The position numbers and the translations under genes are program-made. Below, piece after piece: positions 8,965-17,801 of a stretch of DNA of 64,000 nt. How positions within the stretch are numbered: the first letter of the stretch is position 1; each line of letters opens with the position of its first letter. The DNA is from JBDTES01 sp039922435 (lineage in GTDB: Bacteria; Patescibacteriota; Saccharimonadia; Saccharimonadales; UBA4665): the NCBI GenBank assembly GCA_039922435.1, contig JBDTES010000001.1:1-64000 (forward strand), in the 5' to 3' direction. The notes under the pieces were generated by a model, which saw nothing but the letters and a program-made list of their open reading frames with translations, was not told the DNA's origin and searched no databases.

Positions 8965-9588
8965 CTAAGCCAAGTAGCGCTTCATCCACAGATGATAAAG
9001 CCCACTCACTACGAAACTTAGGATAGCCAGGACAGCTACAATAATACTAAGGCCAGCGGCGTCAAATGACCATTTAGCCGCGGTAAAATCAAACTTATAC
9101 AACGCGTCAGGGATTGGTGGCAAAGGCTTCAACTTAACTCCCTGTCGACCTACATATTCCTGAATACACTGGGTTAGCTGGGTAGTAAGGGAGTTCGAAA
9201 CTTGTGAATCACAGCTGGCTTTGGCTGGCGCATACAGATTAGGATCTATTTGGTCAATTTGAGCTTTTTGGGTTTGCTGCTGAGCTATAATAGCCCGTTC
9301 ATAGGTGTATTTAAGTTGAATCGGTGGATGTACTGCGTTAGGCCCACTAGCTAAATCGGTATTCATGTGCGCGTAGATGTATGACCTCAAGTTCTGCAAA
9401 GCACCAACGACATCACCGTTGTCTTTATCAGCGGCATAGACGCTATCACGCAGCTCAACCATCCGCTGATTATTATGCCGCAGACCGACTAGGCTTAGTC
9501 CAGCCATAGCTACCGCAATTATCAAAAAATACCACGGGTGAACCCTGCGTAAATACCGCCAGACGTGATATAGCCGCCGCTTATCCAT
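8965..9588 (-). CDS. membrane protein with two terminal helices, 207 aa
   Basis: Not a recognised family. A basic N-terminus (MDKRRLYHVWRYLRRVHPW) precedes a helix at about residues 20-38. A mainly polar domain of about 120 residues, with a conserved-looking VVGALQNLRSYIYAHMNTDL stretch and two cysteines, leads to a second helix near residues 180-203. Both termini would be cytoplasmic and the middle external. The start at 9588 is chosen because TATAAT lies 7 nt upstream of it on the minus strand, giving a leaderless mRNA. The in-frame codons upstream would precede the transcription start. Confidence 0.7.
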   Translation of the reverse strand: MDKRRLYHVWRYLRRVHPWYFLIIAVAMAGLSLVGLRHNNQRMVELRDSVYAADKDNGDVVGALQNLRSYIYAHMNTDLASGPNAVHPPIQLKYTYERAIIAQQQTQKAQIDQIDPNLYAPAKASCDSQVSNSLTTQLTQCIQEYVGRQGVKLKPLPPIPDALYKFDFTAAKWSFDAAGLSIIVAVLAILSFVVSGLYHLWMKRYLA

Positions 9589-9631
9589 GCTTATGATTAT
9601 AGCAACTCTCAAGTCTTAACCCACTAAATAC

Positions 9632-9660
9632 TTGATAGTTACTTCTTGATACCTGATAAT
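9632..9660 (+). promoter_or_regulatory. promoter of the MurC-like gene
   Basis: TTGATA (9632-9637), a 17-nt spacer and GATAAT (9655-9660), with the -10 only 7 nt before the ATG at 9668. Leaderless-type. Confidence 0.6.
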
Positions 9661-9667
9661 CGTAGCT

Positions 9668-10960
9668 ATGCACATATTCTTTTCTGGGATTGGTGGTACC
9701 GGTATCGGCCCACTGGCGCTAGTGGCCAAGCAAGCTGGCTACGAAGTTTCGGGTAGCGATAAGCAAGATTCACTGTACATTAGATACCTTAAAAAACACG
9801 GTATCAATGATATCCACATCGGCCAAAGTTATGAGTACCTAGCTAATCTGCACGCCAGGAACCCAATCGATTGGCTGGTTTACACATCGGCCCTACCACT
9901 CGAAAACCCCGACGCACCAGAACTTAAATTCTGCCATGACCAAGCAATAAGGACCTCTAAACGTGACGAGTTACTTAACCAGATAATAATCGATAAGAAA
10001 CTCAAGCTTGTTGCTATAGCCGGGACTCACGGCAAAACCACTACTACAGCCATGGCTATATGGGCCCTAAAGCAACTTGGGTTACCTCTCGGATATATTT
10101 TGCCCGCCAAAAGTTCGTTCGCAGAAATGGGTGCTTATGAGCCAACCGCTGAGTATTTTGTCTATGAATGTGATGAGTTCGATCGTAATTTCTTAAACTT
10201 CAAGCCATACCTGAGCTTAATTACTGGGATTGATTGGGATCACCCCGATATTTACCCAACCCGCCAGGATTACAACGCCGCTTTCCGCCAGTTTCTCGGT
10301 CAGAGCCAGCAAGTAGTTATCTGGCAGGGCGATGTTAAACGCCTACAGGTTGAACCGAAGGCAAACCAGCAAGTTACAGATGAAGATGATCCGGCAATTA
10401 ACCAGATAACCCTGCCCGGCTTGGTAAACCGCCAAAACGCTTGGCAAGTCGCTCAGGCTCTAGTGCAACTTACCGACCAACCGCTTGGCAAGCTAATCGA
10501 GATTCTGAATAATTTCCCAGGAGTATCACGTCGGTTCGAGCAGATTGTACCCGGCTTATTTAGCGATTATGCTCATACACCACCCAAAGTCCGTGGGGCT
10601 CTGCAACTGGCCCACGAGGTGGCAGCTGAGAATGTTGTTGTGGTTTACGAAGGGCTCCACAATACTCGTCAGCACTTCATCAAAGATGAACTTAAAAATC
10701 TGTTTGATGGCGTTAAAAAACTCTACATCGTACCAAGTTACTTGGCCCGCGAGGATCCCTCGCTCAAATTACTAACACCAGCCGATCTAAAGCTACTTCT
10801 AAGTGACAGCGCTCAAACTAACACTGAAACGGCAAGGCTAGACACTAAGTTACATTCAGCCATCACAGGACACTTAGAAAACGGCGACACAGTACTCTGC
10901 TTGACCGCTGGCGGTGGTGGTTCTTTAGACGAGTGGCTTAGGCGCGAGTTCGCAGAATGA
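9668..10960 (+). CDS. murC: Mur ligase family protein, MurC/Mpl-like
   Basis: A 430-aa ATP-dependent ligase that joins an amino acid or peptide to UDP-N-acetylmuramate in the cytoplasm. All three Mur domains are visible: the UDP-binding N-terminus FSGIGGTGIGPLALVAKQAG (residues 5-24) with GSDKQDS, the ATP loop AGTHGKTTTTAMA near 118, the central metal-binding part with YECDEFDRNFLNFKP and a GIDWDHPDIYP segment, and the C-terminal domain with SDYAHTPPKVRGAL near 300. The N-terminus favours MurC or Mpl over MurD/E/F. Choosing between L-Ala ligase and recycling ligase needs alignment. It is coupled by ATGA to the next gene. Confidence 0.85.
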   Translation: MHIFFSGIGGTGIGPLALVAKQAGYEVSGSDKQDSLYIRYLKKHGINDIHIGQSYEYLANLHARNPIDWLVYTSALPLENPDAPELKFCHDQAIRTSKRDELLNQIIIDKKLKLVAIAGTHGKTTTTAMAIWALKQLGLPLGYILPAKSSFAEMGAYEPTAEYFVYECDEFDRNFLNFKPYLSLITGIDWDHPDIYPTRQDYNAAFRQFLGQSQQVVIWQGDVKRLQVEPKANQQVTDEDDPAINQITLPGLVNRQNAWQVAQALVQLTDQPLGKLIEILNNFPGVSRRFEQIVPGLFSDYAHTPPKVRGALQLAHEVAAENVVVVYEGLHNTRQHFIKDELKNLFDGVKKLYIVPSYLAREDPSLKLLTPADLKLLLSDSAQTNTETARLDTKLHSAITGHLENGDTVLCLTAGGGGSLDEWLRREFAE

Positions 10961-11691
10961 AGTTAATAACCCTAAACATTTGGGGCGGTCGTTTACGCTA
11001 CAATATCCCAGATTTTATCGCCAAGGAGCAGCCTGATATTTTGTGTATGCAAGAGGTTAACGACCTATCAGGCTACACCGGCGGATTATTTATAACTCTC
11101 GATGAGTTACAACAAGCTGGTAATTTCGCCGATAAATCTATGGCTCCATCTAATGGGTTCCACTTTATGAACCGCTACTTGGACTACGGCAACGCCGTGC
11201 TAAGCAAGTTACCGCTTTGCGATCGTGATAATGTATTCGTACGTAAGCACTACCAACCAGACTACGACGTGACCCCAGAGGACCATGCCCGAAACTTTCA
11301 ACATTCGTCCGTACTTATAAATGGTAAAATTGTTCACATAATTAATTACCAGGGTCAGTTCGTTAAAGGCTCCAAAGCCGGTAACGACGAAACCTATCAA
11401 CAAGTAAAAGAATTGTACGGTTACACCGTTCAATTTGCTAATGAGCCAATTATAATCACTGGTGATTTTAATTTAGAACCAACCAGCTCATCCATGCAAA
11501 TACTAAATAATAACTTTAGAAACCTACCAATCGAGCACGGTATAACTTCAACTTACTCACCCGTTTTGCATATTTTTAATGTTGTCTGCGACTACATCTT
11601 TATAAATAATTTGGTAAAACTACAATCATTTGAAACATCAGAAGCGATTGTATCCGATCATAAGCCACTTATCATGGAGTTTGATGTATGA
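10957..11691 (+). CDS. endonuclease/exonuclease/phosphatase (EEP) family hydrolase
   Basis: A 244-aa Mg-dependent phosphodiesterase/phosphatase-fold protein. Family landmarks are TLNIWGG at the N-terminus, PDILCMQEVND near 25 (metal-binding Glu), IITGDFNLEP near 168 (Asp/Asn catalytic), and VSDHKPLIMEF at the end (catalytic Asp-His). The substrate could be DNA, a lipid head group or a small phosphate ester, and nothing here decides. It overlaps the MurC-like gene by 4 nt, so both are made from one mRNA. The pairing with a peptidoglycan ligase is unexplained. Confidence 0.85.
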   Translation: MKLITLNIWGGRLRYNIPDFIAKEQPDILCMQEVNDLSGYTGGLFITLDELQQAGNFADKSMAPSNGFHFMNRYLDYGNAVLSKLPLCDRDNVFVRKHYQPDYDVTPEDHARNFQHSSVLINGKIVHIINYQGQFVKGSKAGNDETYQQVKELYGYTVQFANEPIIITGDFNLEPTSSSMQILNNNFRNLPIEHGITSTYSPVLHIFNVVCDYIFINNLVKLQSFETSEAIVSDHKPLIMEFDV

Positions 11692-11783
11692 GCTCTTAAG
11701 CTTGTCAAGCTTTTGGATTACTTGTAGTAGCTAACTAACGGATGGTTGCGCCAAGAGTTCAATCCATAGACATTAACATGCCA

Positions 11784-13580
11784 TCACCGTGTAACCAATA
11801 TAATTGCGATTATTACCACAACTAGTGCCAGTACATAAGGCCACAACGAGCCAGTAGTCTGCTGGACAGCCTGGACGGCTTTTCTAGTAGTAGAAGCCGG
11901 CCCGGGTTCCTGCCCAGTCGTAGACAGTGAAGTGGGAGTTAGAGTTGAAGATTGATCGTTATCAGGTCTGTTGGATTTATTGTCATTCAACGCTGCTGCG
12001 ACTAAGGCCACCTCACCGGCTGCAGACTTGGTATTACTATCAACTGGGGCAGTTTCTTGACGGCGCTCATGGTAATATTCCTCACCATATTCCAGTGTCG
12101 GCTTATCGACGACTTTGCCGGTTTTAGAATCAACCTCAATGCGGTGCCAAGCACTGTTTTCGACTCGTCGACCCTCTGGCAATTTAACTGGCTCATCCTC
12201 CGACACCCGATCAACAACCCCCTCAGGATAATCTTTTAACTTCTCAGCTTGACTCGGGCGCTTAGTTTCAGTAGCCGTAAATCGCTCTGTTGAGCTGCGA
12301 TTCTCGGACCAATCCCGACCCTCACGACGTTCGCGCTCTCGGTTTGGTGTATCTACTGGCCTAAACTCCATTGATTGATTAGTTCTGTCAGTAGCCACCG
12401 AGCGTTCAAGGGCTGAACGCTGCTGGGCGCTCTCTAGACCTCTATTAACGGCCTTCTCACGCTCTAACTGCTGACGCAGGACATTCTGGTCAGTCTCGAC
12501 TACCTCAAGCCTAGAGGCTTGATTCTTAAGCTGCTTAGCCTGTCTCTTTTCTCGCTTTTTGTGCTTACGATGTTCATACCAGCCACCAACAAGCAGACCG
12601 CTCAATACGCCACGGTTTTGACCACGCTTTTCGGCGTAATATTCTGCGTCTTCGATGGCCTTTTGGACTTCATTTGGGGAGCGTTCCGTGGCAAAAGGGG
12701 TATTGGCCAGATGTTCGTTTACGGTCACATTACTTAACCCAGACAAACTAGCCTCGGGTGAATCTGCGTAGAGTCCCCGATCTGTGGTCTCAGTTGTGGA
12801 TGATTCAATCGCCGACGCGTTAGTCGGTGTAGGCCTTCGCTCCGGTTCGGGTGAAGACTCAGCGCTCCGGGGATCTTCTGGTGGGACAACTGGTGGCACA
12901 TCACCGCCACCAGCCGGTGCTAGCCTTTCGACAGTTGACTCTTCAGCTGGCTCACTAGCATCTCTCTCAAAGTCACCAGGTAATCCTACCGATCGCTCAT
13001 CGTCATTAGCCAGCTCAACCAGTGGATTAGCCTCGTTACCAGACAACGACTCAGGTATCGACTCAATAGATTTACTACTACTAAACTGATTGTCTCGAAT
13101 CAATATCTCGTGCTCACGTTCTAGCTCAGTAGCGTCAACACCACTATCACCCCGCTTAAGCACAAACTCCCCACCATAGATCTCACCCTCTTTTAGCTCA
13201 TATTTCTCGGGTTGAATAACAGTTTTAAGTTCGATATTTGACCTAGATAGATTCCACTCCTCCGCAGTCAATTCAACACGCTCCTCGGCAGGTTTCACTA
13301 TCGATGGACCGTCAATCGGTTTGGCTGATCCATCAACCAAATCCTCAATCGACTCTTCGCTAGCTCTTTTCTTAGACCTTTTTTCGATCAGTAAATCAGA
13401 CAGTGCTCGATCAATCGACTTTAACTCTCCGGCCGAAGCTCGGTTCTTTGGTTCATCTTTGGGTGCCTCAAACAGGCCAGCGACAAAAGTTTTTTTATTT
13501 TTTTGCTTGGACTTCTTTTCCTTGTCGTCTTTGTCGCCTGGCAAAGATTCTAATGGTGTAAACCTAGGAGTAAATTCCAT
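11784..13580 (-). CDS. large acidic tail-anchored protein, 598 aa
   Basis: Not recognised. Almost all of it is charged, low-complexity and Ser/Glu/Arg-rich, with long acidic runs and a basic coiled segment near residue 335-375 (EHRKHKKREKRQAKQL then VVETDQNVLRQQLEREKAVN). A single hydrophobic helix closes the C-terminus (LWPYVLALVVVIIAIILVTR). There is no signal peptide, so most of the chain would stay in the cytoplasm as a tail-anchored protein, unless exported by an unusual route. TATAAC lies 8 nt before the ATG. It may be a scaffold or division-related linker, but this is speculation. Confidence 0.7.
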   Translation of the reverse strand: MEFTPRFTPLESLPGDKDDKEKKSKQKNKKTFVAGLFEAPKDEPKNRASAGELKSIDRALSDLLIEKRSKKRASEESIEDLVDGSAKPIDGPSIVKPAEERVELTAEEWNLSRSNIELKTVIQPEKYELKEGEIYGGEFVLKRGDSGVDATELEREHEILIRDNQFSSSKSIESIPESLSGNEANPLVELANDDERSVGLPGDFERDASEPAEESTVERLAPAGGGDVPPVVPPEDPRSAESSPEPERRPTPTNASAIESSTTETTDRGLYADSPEASLSGLSNVTVNEHLANTPFATERSPNEVQKAIEDAEYYAEKRGQNRGVLSGLLVGGWYEHRKHKKREKRQAKQLKNQASRLEVVETDQNVLRQQLEREKAVNRGLESAQQRSALERSVATDRTNQSMEFRPVDTPNRERERREGRDWSENRSSTERFTATETKRPSQAEKLKDYPEGVVDRVSEDEPVKLPEGRRVENSAWHRIEVDSKTGKVVDKPTLEYGEEYYHERRQETAPVDSNTKSAAGEVALVAAALNDNKSNRPDNDQSSTLTPTSLSTTGQEPGPASTTRKAVQAVQQTTGSLWPYVLALVVVIIAIILVTR

Positions 13581-13626
13581 AATTTATAGTTATATTTATA
13601 CCCTAAAAAAGTTAAATTTACAACTC

Positions 13627-13968
13627 TTAGCGATTATCACCGCTGCCTCGTATTACGTCCCGTTTCTTACGGCTACTAAGTTTCTCCAAGTTTTTGGTTG
13701 CTACCTCGTCTAATGGTACCCCCAAGTAATCAGCCACAGCCTGGACATACCAGAGTACATCGCCTAACTCCTTAATAATCTCTGATTTGTCAGTTTCATT
13801 TAGCTGACAGTCTTTATCCCTAACAATCTTCTTTACTTTCTCGGCAACTTCACCTGCTTCACCAACTAGACCTAGTATTCTGTGCAGAAATGCTCCGACA
13901 AAATCATCAGTCTTATCAACAGCAGTTGACATCGCTTTCTTTTGATACTCATCAAATGTCATGCTCAT
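13627..13968 (-). CDS. MazG-like nucleotide pyrophosphohydrolase
   Basis: A 113-aa all-alpha NTP pyrophosphatase. The MazG/MazG-like metal site is clear: GLVGEAGEVAEKVKK near residue 33 and IIKELGDVLWYVQAVADYLG near 64, matching the EExxE and ExxD signatures. Such enzymes hydrolyse non-canonical or excess (d)NTPs to NMP and PPi. The length equals a single MazG domain. The ATG overlaps the stop of the tsaC gene (ATGA), so it belongs to the same operon. House-cleaning of damaged nucleotides is the inferred role. Confidence 0.88.
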   Translation of the reverse strand: MSMTFDEYQKKAMSTAVDKTDDFVGAFLHRILGLVGEAGEVAEKVKKIVRDKDCQLNETDKSEIIKELGDVLWYVQAVADYLGVPLDEVATKNLEKLSSRKKRDVIRGSGDNR

Positions 13969-14561
13969 GATTCAATCCTTCCGTTTTCATCTATTATAAC
14001 TGCCCCAAGACGTAAAACCTCGATAGCATCATCGACTACTCGGATAACTGTCGACGGCGAATGGTCAGTCACGCTACCGCTATCAACGTAAAAATCCACT
14101 TGTTCACCAAAATAATTACGAGCTTCGTCTAGATTCGTCGCAATCGGCTGACCAGGTAAATTGGCACTCGAGGTCAGAAGCGGTCCAGTTCGGCTCAGAA
14201 ACTGGCGCAGCTCATCGTTCTTTGGGATTCTAAGAGCTAGTGAGCCCACTCCCATGTGTAAATAGCTCAAGTCTTCGCCGCACGGAATAACTACACTGAG
14301 TGGATTTGGCCAAAAACCTTCGACGGCCTTTAGGTAGCGGGCCTTAACACCCAAATCAATCAGTTGTTGGATTTTTGCAGCAATGATTGTTCCAGGTTTG
14401 TGGTGGCGGAGTTTTAGGGCATATAGTCTAGTTACGGCCGCCCTATCATCAGCCCGACAAACTAGCCCATAAACAGTGTCTGTCAGCATTACACCAACCG
14501 AACCAGCCCTTAGTAAGTCCACCAGCTCCGAGCCGGTGACAGAGAAATCGAGAATCTTCAT
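13965..14561 (-). CDS. tsaC: L-threonylcarbamoyladenylate synthase (TsaC/YrdC/Sua5 family)
   Basis: A 198-aa enzyme that makes threonylcarbamoyl-AMP from threonine, bicarbonate and ATP, the first step of t6A37 tRNA modification. The YrdC fold is shown by GVMLTDTVYGLVCRAD near residue 22, LYALKLRHHKPGTIIAA near 46 (the KxR motif is relaxed to KLR), PLSVVIPCG, LALRIPKNDELRQFL, and TGPLLTSSANLPGQPIA near 126. There is no C-terminal Sua5 domain, so it is the short TsaC type. It is in an operon with mazG downstream and a Pro-rich tail-anchored protein upstream. Confidence 0.9.
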   Translation of the reverse strand: MKILDFSVTGSELVDLLRAGSVGVMLTDTVYGLVCRADDRAAVTRLYALKLRHHKPGTIIAAKIQQLIDLGVKARYLKAVEGFWPNPLSVVIPCGEDLSYLHMGVGSLALRIPKNDELRQFLSRTGPLLTSSANLPGQPIATNLDEARNYFGEQVDFYVDSGSVTDHSPSTVIRVVDDAIEVLRLGAVIIDENGRIES

Positions 14562-14962
14562 TAATTAGTTTTTAGATAAGCGTAGTACGCCACAGCCGAT
14601 AGCATAACGAAGATTACTAAAGCAAAAATAATAGCGCCCACTGGCTTGTTAGACTTTTTAGCTGGCTTAGCAGCAGGCTGACCCTTAACCGGCTTGTCGG
14701 TTTGTTCTACCGTGTTATCTAACTGCTCATCAACCGGTGATTGAGCTGGAGCAGCTTGAACTGGTGCTGGCGAAGCGAGCTGACTCGGGTCAACTGGAGC
14801 CGGAGCCTCAGCCGGAGATACCGTTGGTGTTTGAATAACCGCTGGAGCTTCATTAGAAGGATGGGGTGGCGTCACAACATCCACTATAACTGGTGGTTGT
14901 GGAGCAACGGTCGGGCTCGGTGGGACATTAGAATCGACAGGTGGTTGTGTATTTGGTTCCAT
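14561..14962 (-). CDS. Pro/Ala/Val-rich tail-anchored protein, 133 aa
   Basis: No family recognised. The first 90 residues are nearly all Pro, Val, Ala, Gln and Thr. A short lysine-rich patch (KPAKKSNK) then precedes one helix at about residues 110-130 (VGAIIFALVIFVMLSAVAYYAYL). It has an RBS-like GGGAGTA before the ATG, and its stop codon overlaps the tsaC start by one base (TAATG-type junction). The sequence looks like a disordered cytoplasmic or envelope-spanning linker anchored in the membrane. It sits between the 691-aa anchored protein and tsaC. Confidence 0.65.
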   Translation of the reverse strand: MEPNTQPPVDSNVPPSPTVAPQPPVIVDVVTPPHPSNEAPAVIQTPTVSPAEAPAPVDPSQLASPAPVQAAPAQSPVDEQLDNTVEQTDKPVKGQPAAKPAKKSNKPVGAIIFALVIFVMLSAVAYYAYLKTN

Positions 14963-14971
14963 ATTACTCCC

Positions 14972-17047
14972 TTAGAATACTCCGTAAGTACCGGTTACAT
15001 CAACAATCTTCTGGGGATTAGTGCCGTTAAGACCGACAACATAATCGGCTGTCTCTTGATTATCAGTTACTCGATAGACTACCGTGTCGCTATCTAACCA
15101 ACGGAGAGCACTATTTAGGCCACCGTGGCTCGTTATAACCGTATCTTTGCCACTAGCAGTGTCATGAAGCATTAGAACCCCTTTGCCGTCACGATTATCA
15201 ACCCATAGACTCTTACTACCATTAGTGTTGTCGACATAGATGCGCGAACTATAACTACTCGGTGCAGTAGTGGCCTTGGTTACTGTTGAACCAACCATGT
15301 AGTTAAGCCACTGGGCTGAACTGGCCTGTAGCATTAGCGTCCCATAATCGGACCGGAAAACAGTCCATATCTCACCTTTATAAATTGTCTTTTGACCGGT
15401 ATTATCGGCATTTACCTGGTAATATCCAGGATTAGCCGCCGTACCGGTTGATGAGGTCGCATAATAGATTGACTTACCAATCAGCCGGACGTCATTGAAG
15501 GCGTTGGCACTAGCCAGGCGGACAGTCTTAGCGCTCGAGTAATCGTAAGCTAGTATCCTCTGCCGATTTGGGTTAGCCGCACTTGCCCCGGCGGCAATCG
15601 CTTCGTAAACAAATTTGCCATTACTCCAGCCAACCATGCTTATTTGTTCCGAATGATCAACCGTTGTGACAGCGCCAGAACCCAAGTTTATGAGCGTCAG
15701 CGTATCCAGTAGATAGCCATCAGCGTTGCGTTGATTATCACGAGTCGACACCAGCGCCGCCTCATCGTTACCTGGACTAACACTGAGAGATATATCTTGG
15801 CTTTCTAGACCAGTCCCAGCTAGTAGCACCTGACGGTCTTTGCCGTCGACATAAACACTATACAAATCGTACTTACCACTCTGTTTGCTAATAAATACCT
15901 CTTTATTCGAATTAACCAATTTAACGCTAATTGGTTTAGTTGAGGTCGTATCAACTTCCAAAGTATCAGTTCGATAGCCAGAATCGGTCACAAAAACCTT
16001 CATATCATTACCACTACTCGGTTGAACGGTTAGAATTACTTTGCCGGTCTTGTCCGACATGGCGCTAGCGTCGCCACTAGTTACTTGAGCGCCTTCGATT
16101 GGCTTAGTAGTTACATAATCTGTCAAATTAAACGTGAACTGCGTACCAACTGCCTTTAGCTTAAGGTCCCCCAAATTTAAACTACCCATACCGACGGTTA
16201 TTTGCTTAGTGATATCTGCAAAAGCCGTTTTATGTACCAGCATAGTTTGCTTGCCAAGCTTTAGGTGTGATAATTTGGCCTGGCCATCAATATCAGTCTT
16301 AATCTCCTGCCCAGCCACCGCTATACTTACCTTCTTGAGCGGCAAATTAGTCGTGCTATCAAGTATCTTTAACGACAATGTACCGCGTACCCCAATAGTA
16401 TTCAGAACCATATAACGCGTCATTGGCAAAACTGCCAAACCAACTATAATAAGCACCAAGACCGCTATTGTCGAGTAGCGTTTGGCTGGCCTACCCCACC
16501 AGCTCGACCAGCCGTTTCTAAACTTTTCCCAGAAGCCGGTTTTTGTAATAAAGGCGTCTTGGACGGCTTGGTCTTCAATCTTCAAGATGTTATCACCCTC
16601 GTTCCTAGTGATATCATCAATAGCCTCATCGACAGATTCATCAGAATCATCAGCCGGATCTGGTGGCAGATCGGCCGGTAAGTCTGTACCAATTGACTCG
16701 TCCGCCATAGTATCATCTTCTACTATTGGCTGGTCACTATCGGGGCTTAAGTTGGCTTCATCCGTACTTAACGTCTCATCATCCGCTACTAACTGAGGAC
16801 TAGCTTTTTTACTTTTAGACTTTGCTAGCTCAGGTGCGCTTCTTAGATCAGGGACAGCCGCCGCCAGCGGAGATTTAGTACCAGCAAAGATATCTAGTGG
16901 TTTAGAGGTTGGTTCGAGAGCCTCAGCCGACGACTTAGACACATGATTGGTCGGGTCAGGCGCACTAACGTCCATCAACTGATCGACGTATTCTTCATCT
17001 TCGTCAGGCTTAGAATTACCCGCCTTATAATCGCTAATATTTGGCAT
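14972..17047 (-). CDS. large membrane-anchored protein with carboxypeptidase-regulatory-like and beta-propeller-like external domains
   Basis: A 691-aa protein. Residues 1 to about 185 are acidic and disordered. One helix near 192-212 (STIAVLVLIIVGLAVLPMTR) follows. Outside, two segments resemble carboxypeptidase-regulatory/PEGA-type repeats (PLKKVSIAVAGQEIKTDIDG and PIEGAQVTSGDASAMSDKTG), after which comes a long region with TolB/propeller-like strands (DLYSVYVDGKDRQVLL). The ATG at 17047, preceded by AAAGGAT, is used in place of the GTG one codon earlier. It is likely a surface adhesion or scaffold protein. The ligand is unknown. It heads the run of genes to mazG. Confidence 0.75.
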   Translation of the reverse strand: MPNISDYKAGNSKPDEDEEYVDQLMDVSAPDPTNHVSKSSAEALEPTSKPLDIFAGTKSPLAAAVPDLRSAPELAKSKSKKASPQLVADDETLSTDEANLSPDSDQPIVEDDTMADESIGTDLPADLPPDPADDSDESVDEAIDDITRNEGDNILKIEDQAVQDAFITKTGFWEKFRNGWSSWWGRPAKRYSTIAVLVLIIVGLAVLPMTRYMVLNTIGVRGTLSLKILDSTTNLPLKKVSIAVAGQEIKTDIDGQAKLSHLKLGKQTMLVHKTAFADITKQITVGMGSLNLGDLKLKAVGTQFTFNLTDYVTTKPIEGAQVTSGDASAMSDKTGKVILTVQPSSGNDMKVFVTDSGYRTDTLEVDTTSTKPISVKLVNSNKEVFISKQSGKYDLYSVYVDGKDRQVLLAGTGLESQDISLSVSPGNDEAALVSTRDNQRNADGYLLDTLTLINLGSGAVTTVDHSEQISMVGWSNGKFVYEAIAAGASAANPNRQRILAYDYSSAKTVRLASANAFNDVRLIGKSIYYATSSTGTAANPGYYQVNADNTGQKTIYKGEIWTVFRSDYGTLMLQASSAQWLNYMVGSTVTKATTAPSSYSSRIYVDNTNGSKSLWVDNRDGKGVLMLHDTASGKDTVITSHGGLNSALRWLDSDTVVYRVTDNQETADYVVGLNGTNPQKIVDVTGTYGVF

Positions 17048-17096
17048 CACGCTTATCCTTTAGCCTAATTTTACCAGAAATCACCCAAAACAATAC

Positions 17097-17102
17097 TATA
17101 CT
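17097..17102 (+). promoter_or_regulatory. -10 box (TATACT) before alkA, leaderless-type
   Basis: TATACT is 7 nt before the ATG at 17110 and no Shine-Dalgarno is present. It supports 17110 over the longer frame from 17041. Confidence 0.5.
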
Positions 17103-17109
17103 TAAACTA

Positions 17110-17745
17110 ATGACTTACCCTATACTCTCACCCAAGCTGGCAGCTAGTGCCGCCAAGCACCTAGCGTCTAACGATCCAGCCTTGGCGCCAGTTATTGCTG
17201 AGTTCGGTCTTTGCAACATTCAGCCACACCAGAATTACTACCAAGAACTGGTTGATAGCATCGTTTCTCAGCAACTGAGCATTAAAGCTGCCGCTAGCAT
17301 AATGCAACGCTTTATCGACTTATTTAATGGTAGCTTCCCCTCGCCTGAGGCAATCCTACAAAAGTCAGCCGAAGACTTTCGTGGTGCCGGGCTGAGTTAT
17401 GCCAAGGCCAACTATATCCGCGATCTGGCTGAACGCATCCTGGATGGAAGACTCAAATTTGACCACCTAGACCAACTAAATAACGATGAAATTGTCAAAG
17501 AACTAACGGCCGTAAAAGGTGTCGGTGAATGGACGGCCGATATGTTTATGATGTTTTGTATGGGTCGGCCAGACGTGCTAGCAACTGGTGATTTAGGTAT
17601 CAAAAACGGTATCCGATCTCTCTATAAACTTAAGGATGTGCCTACACCCGAGCAAATTACCAAGATTGCTTCTAAGAACAGCTGGCACCCATACGAAACA
17701 GTCGCCTGTTGGTATATCTGGCGGTCACTCAGAAATAAAGATTGA
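17110..17745 (+). CDS. alkA: DNA-3-methyladenine glycosylase II (AlkA-like, HhH-GPD)
   Basis: A 211-aa base-excision repair glycosylase that removes alkylated purines. The helix-hairpin-helix motif is LTAVKGVGEWTADMFMMFC at about residues 134-152, with the catalytic Asp shortly after in VLATGDLGI. The N-terminal part (YYQELVDSIVSQQLSIKAA) is the conserved HhH-GPD entry helix. It lacks the N-terminal TATA-fold domain of E. coli AlkA, so it belongs to the short form seen in many bacteria and yeast Mag1. It is divergent from the 691-aa gene and monocistronic. Confidence 0.9.
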   Translation: MTYPILSPKLAASAAKHLASNDPALAPVIAEFGLCNIQPHQNYYQELVDSIVSQQLSIKAAASIMQRFIDLFNGSFPSPEAILQKSAEDFRGAGLSYAKANYIRDLAERILDGRLKFDHLDQLNNDEIVKELTAVKGVGEWTADMFMMFCMGRPDVLATGDLGIKNGIRSLYKLKDVPTPEQITKIASKNSWHPYETVACWYIWRSLRNKD

Positions 17746-17801
17746 TAGTCTATAATCATTATTTGTATATATATCATAATTGATGTATAATATACATTAA
17801 T

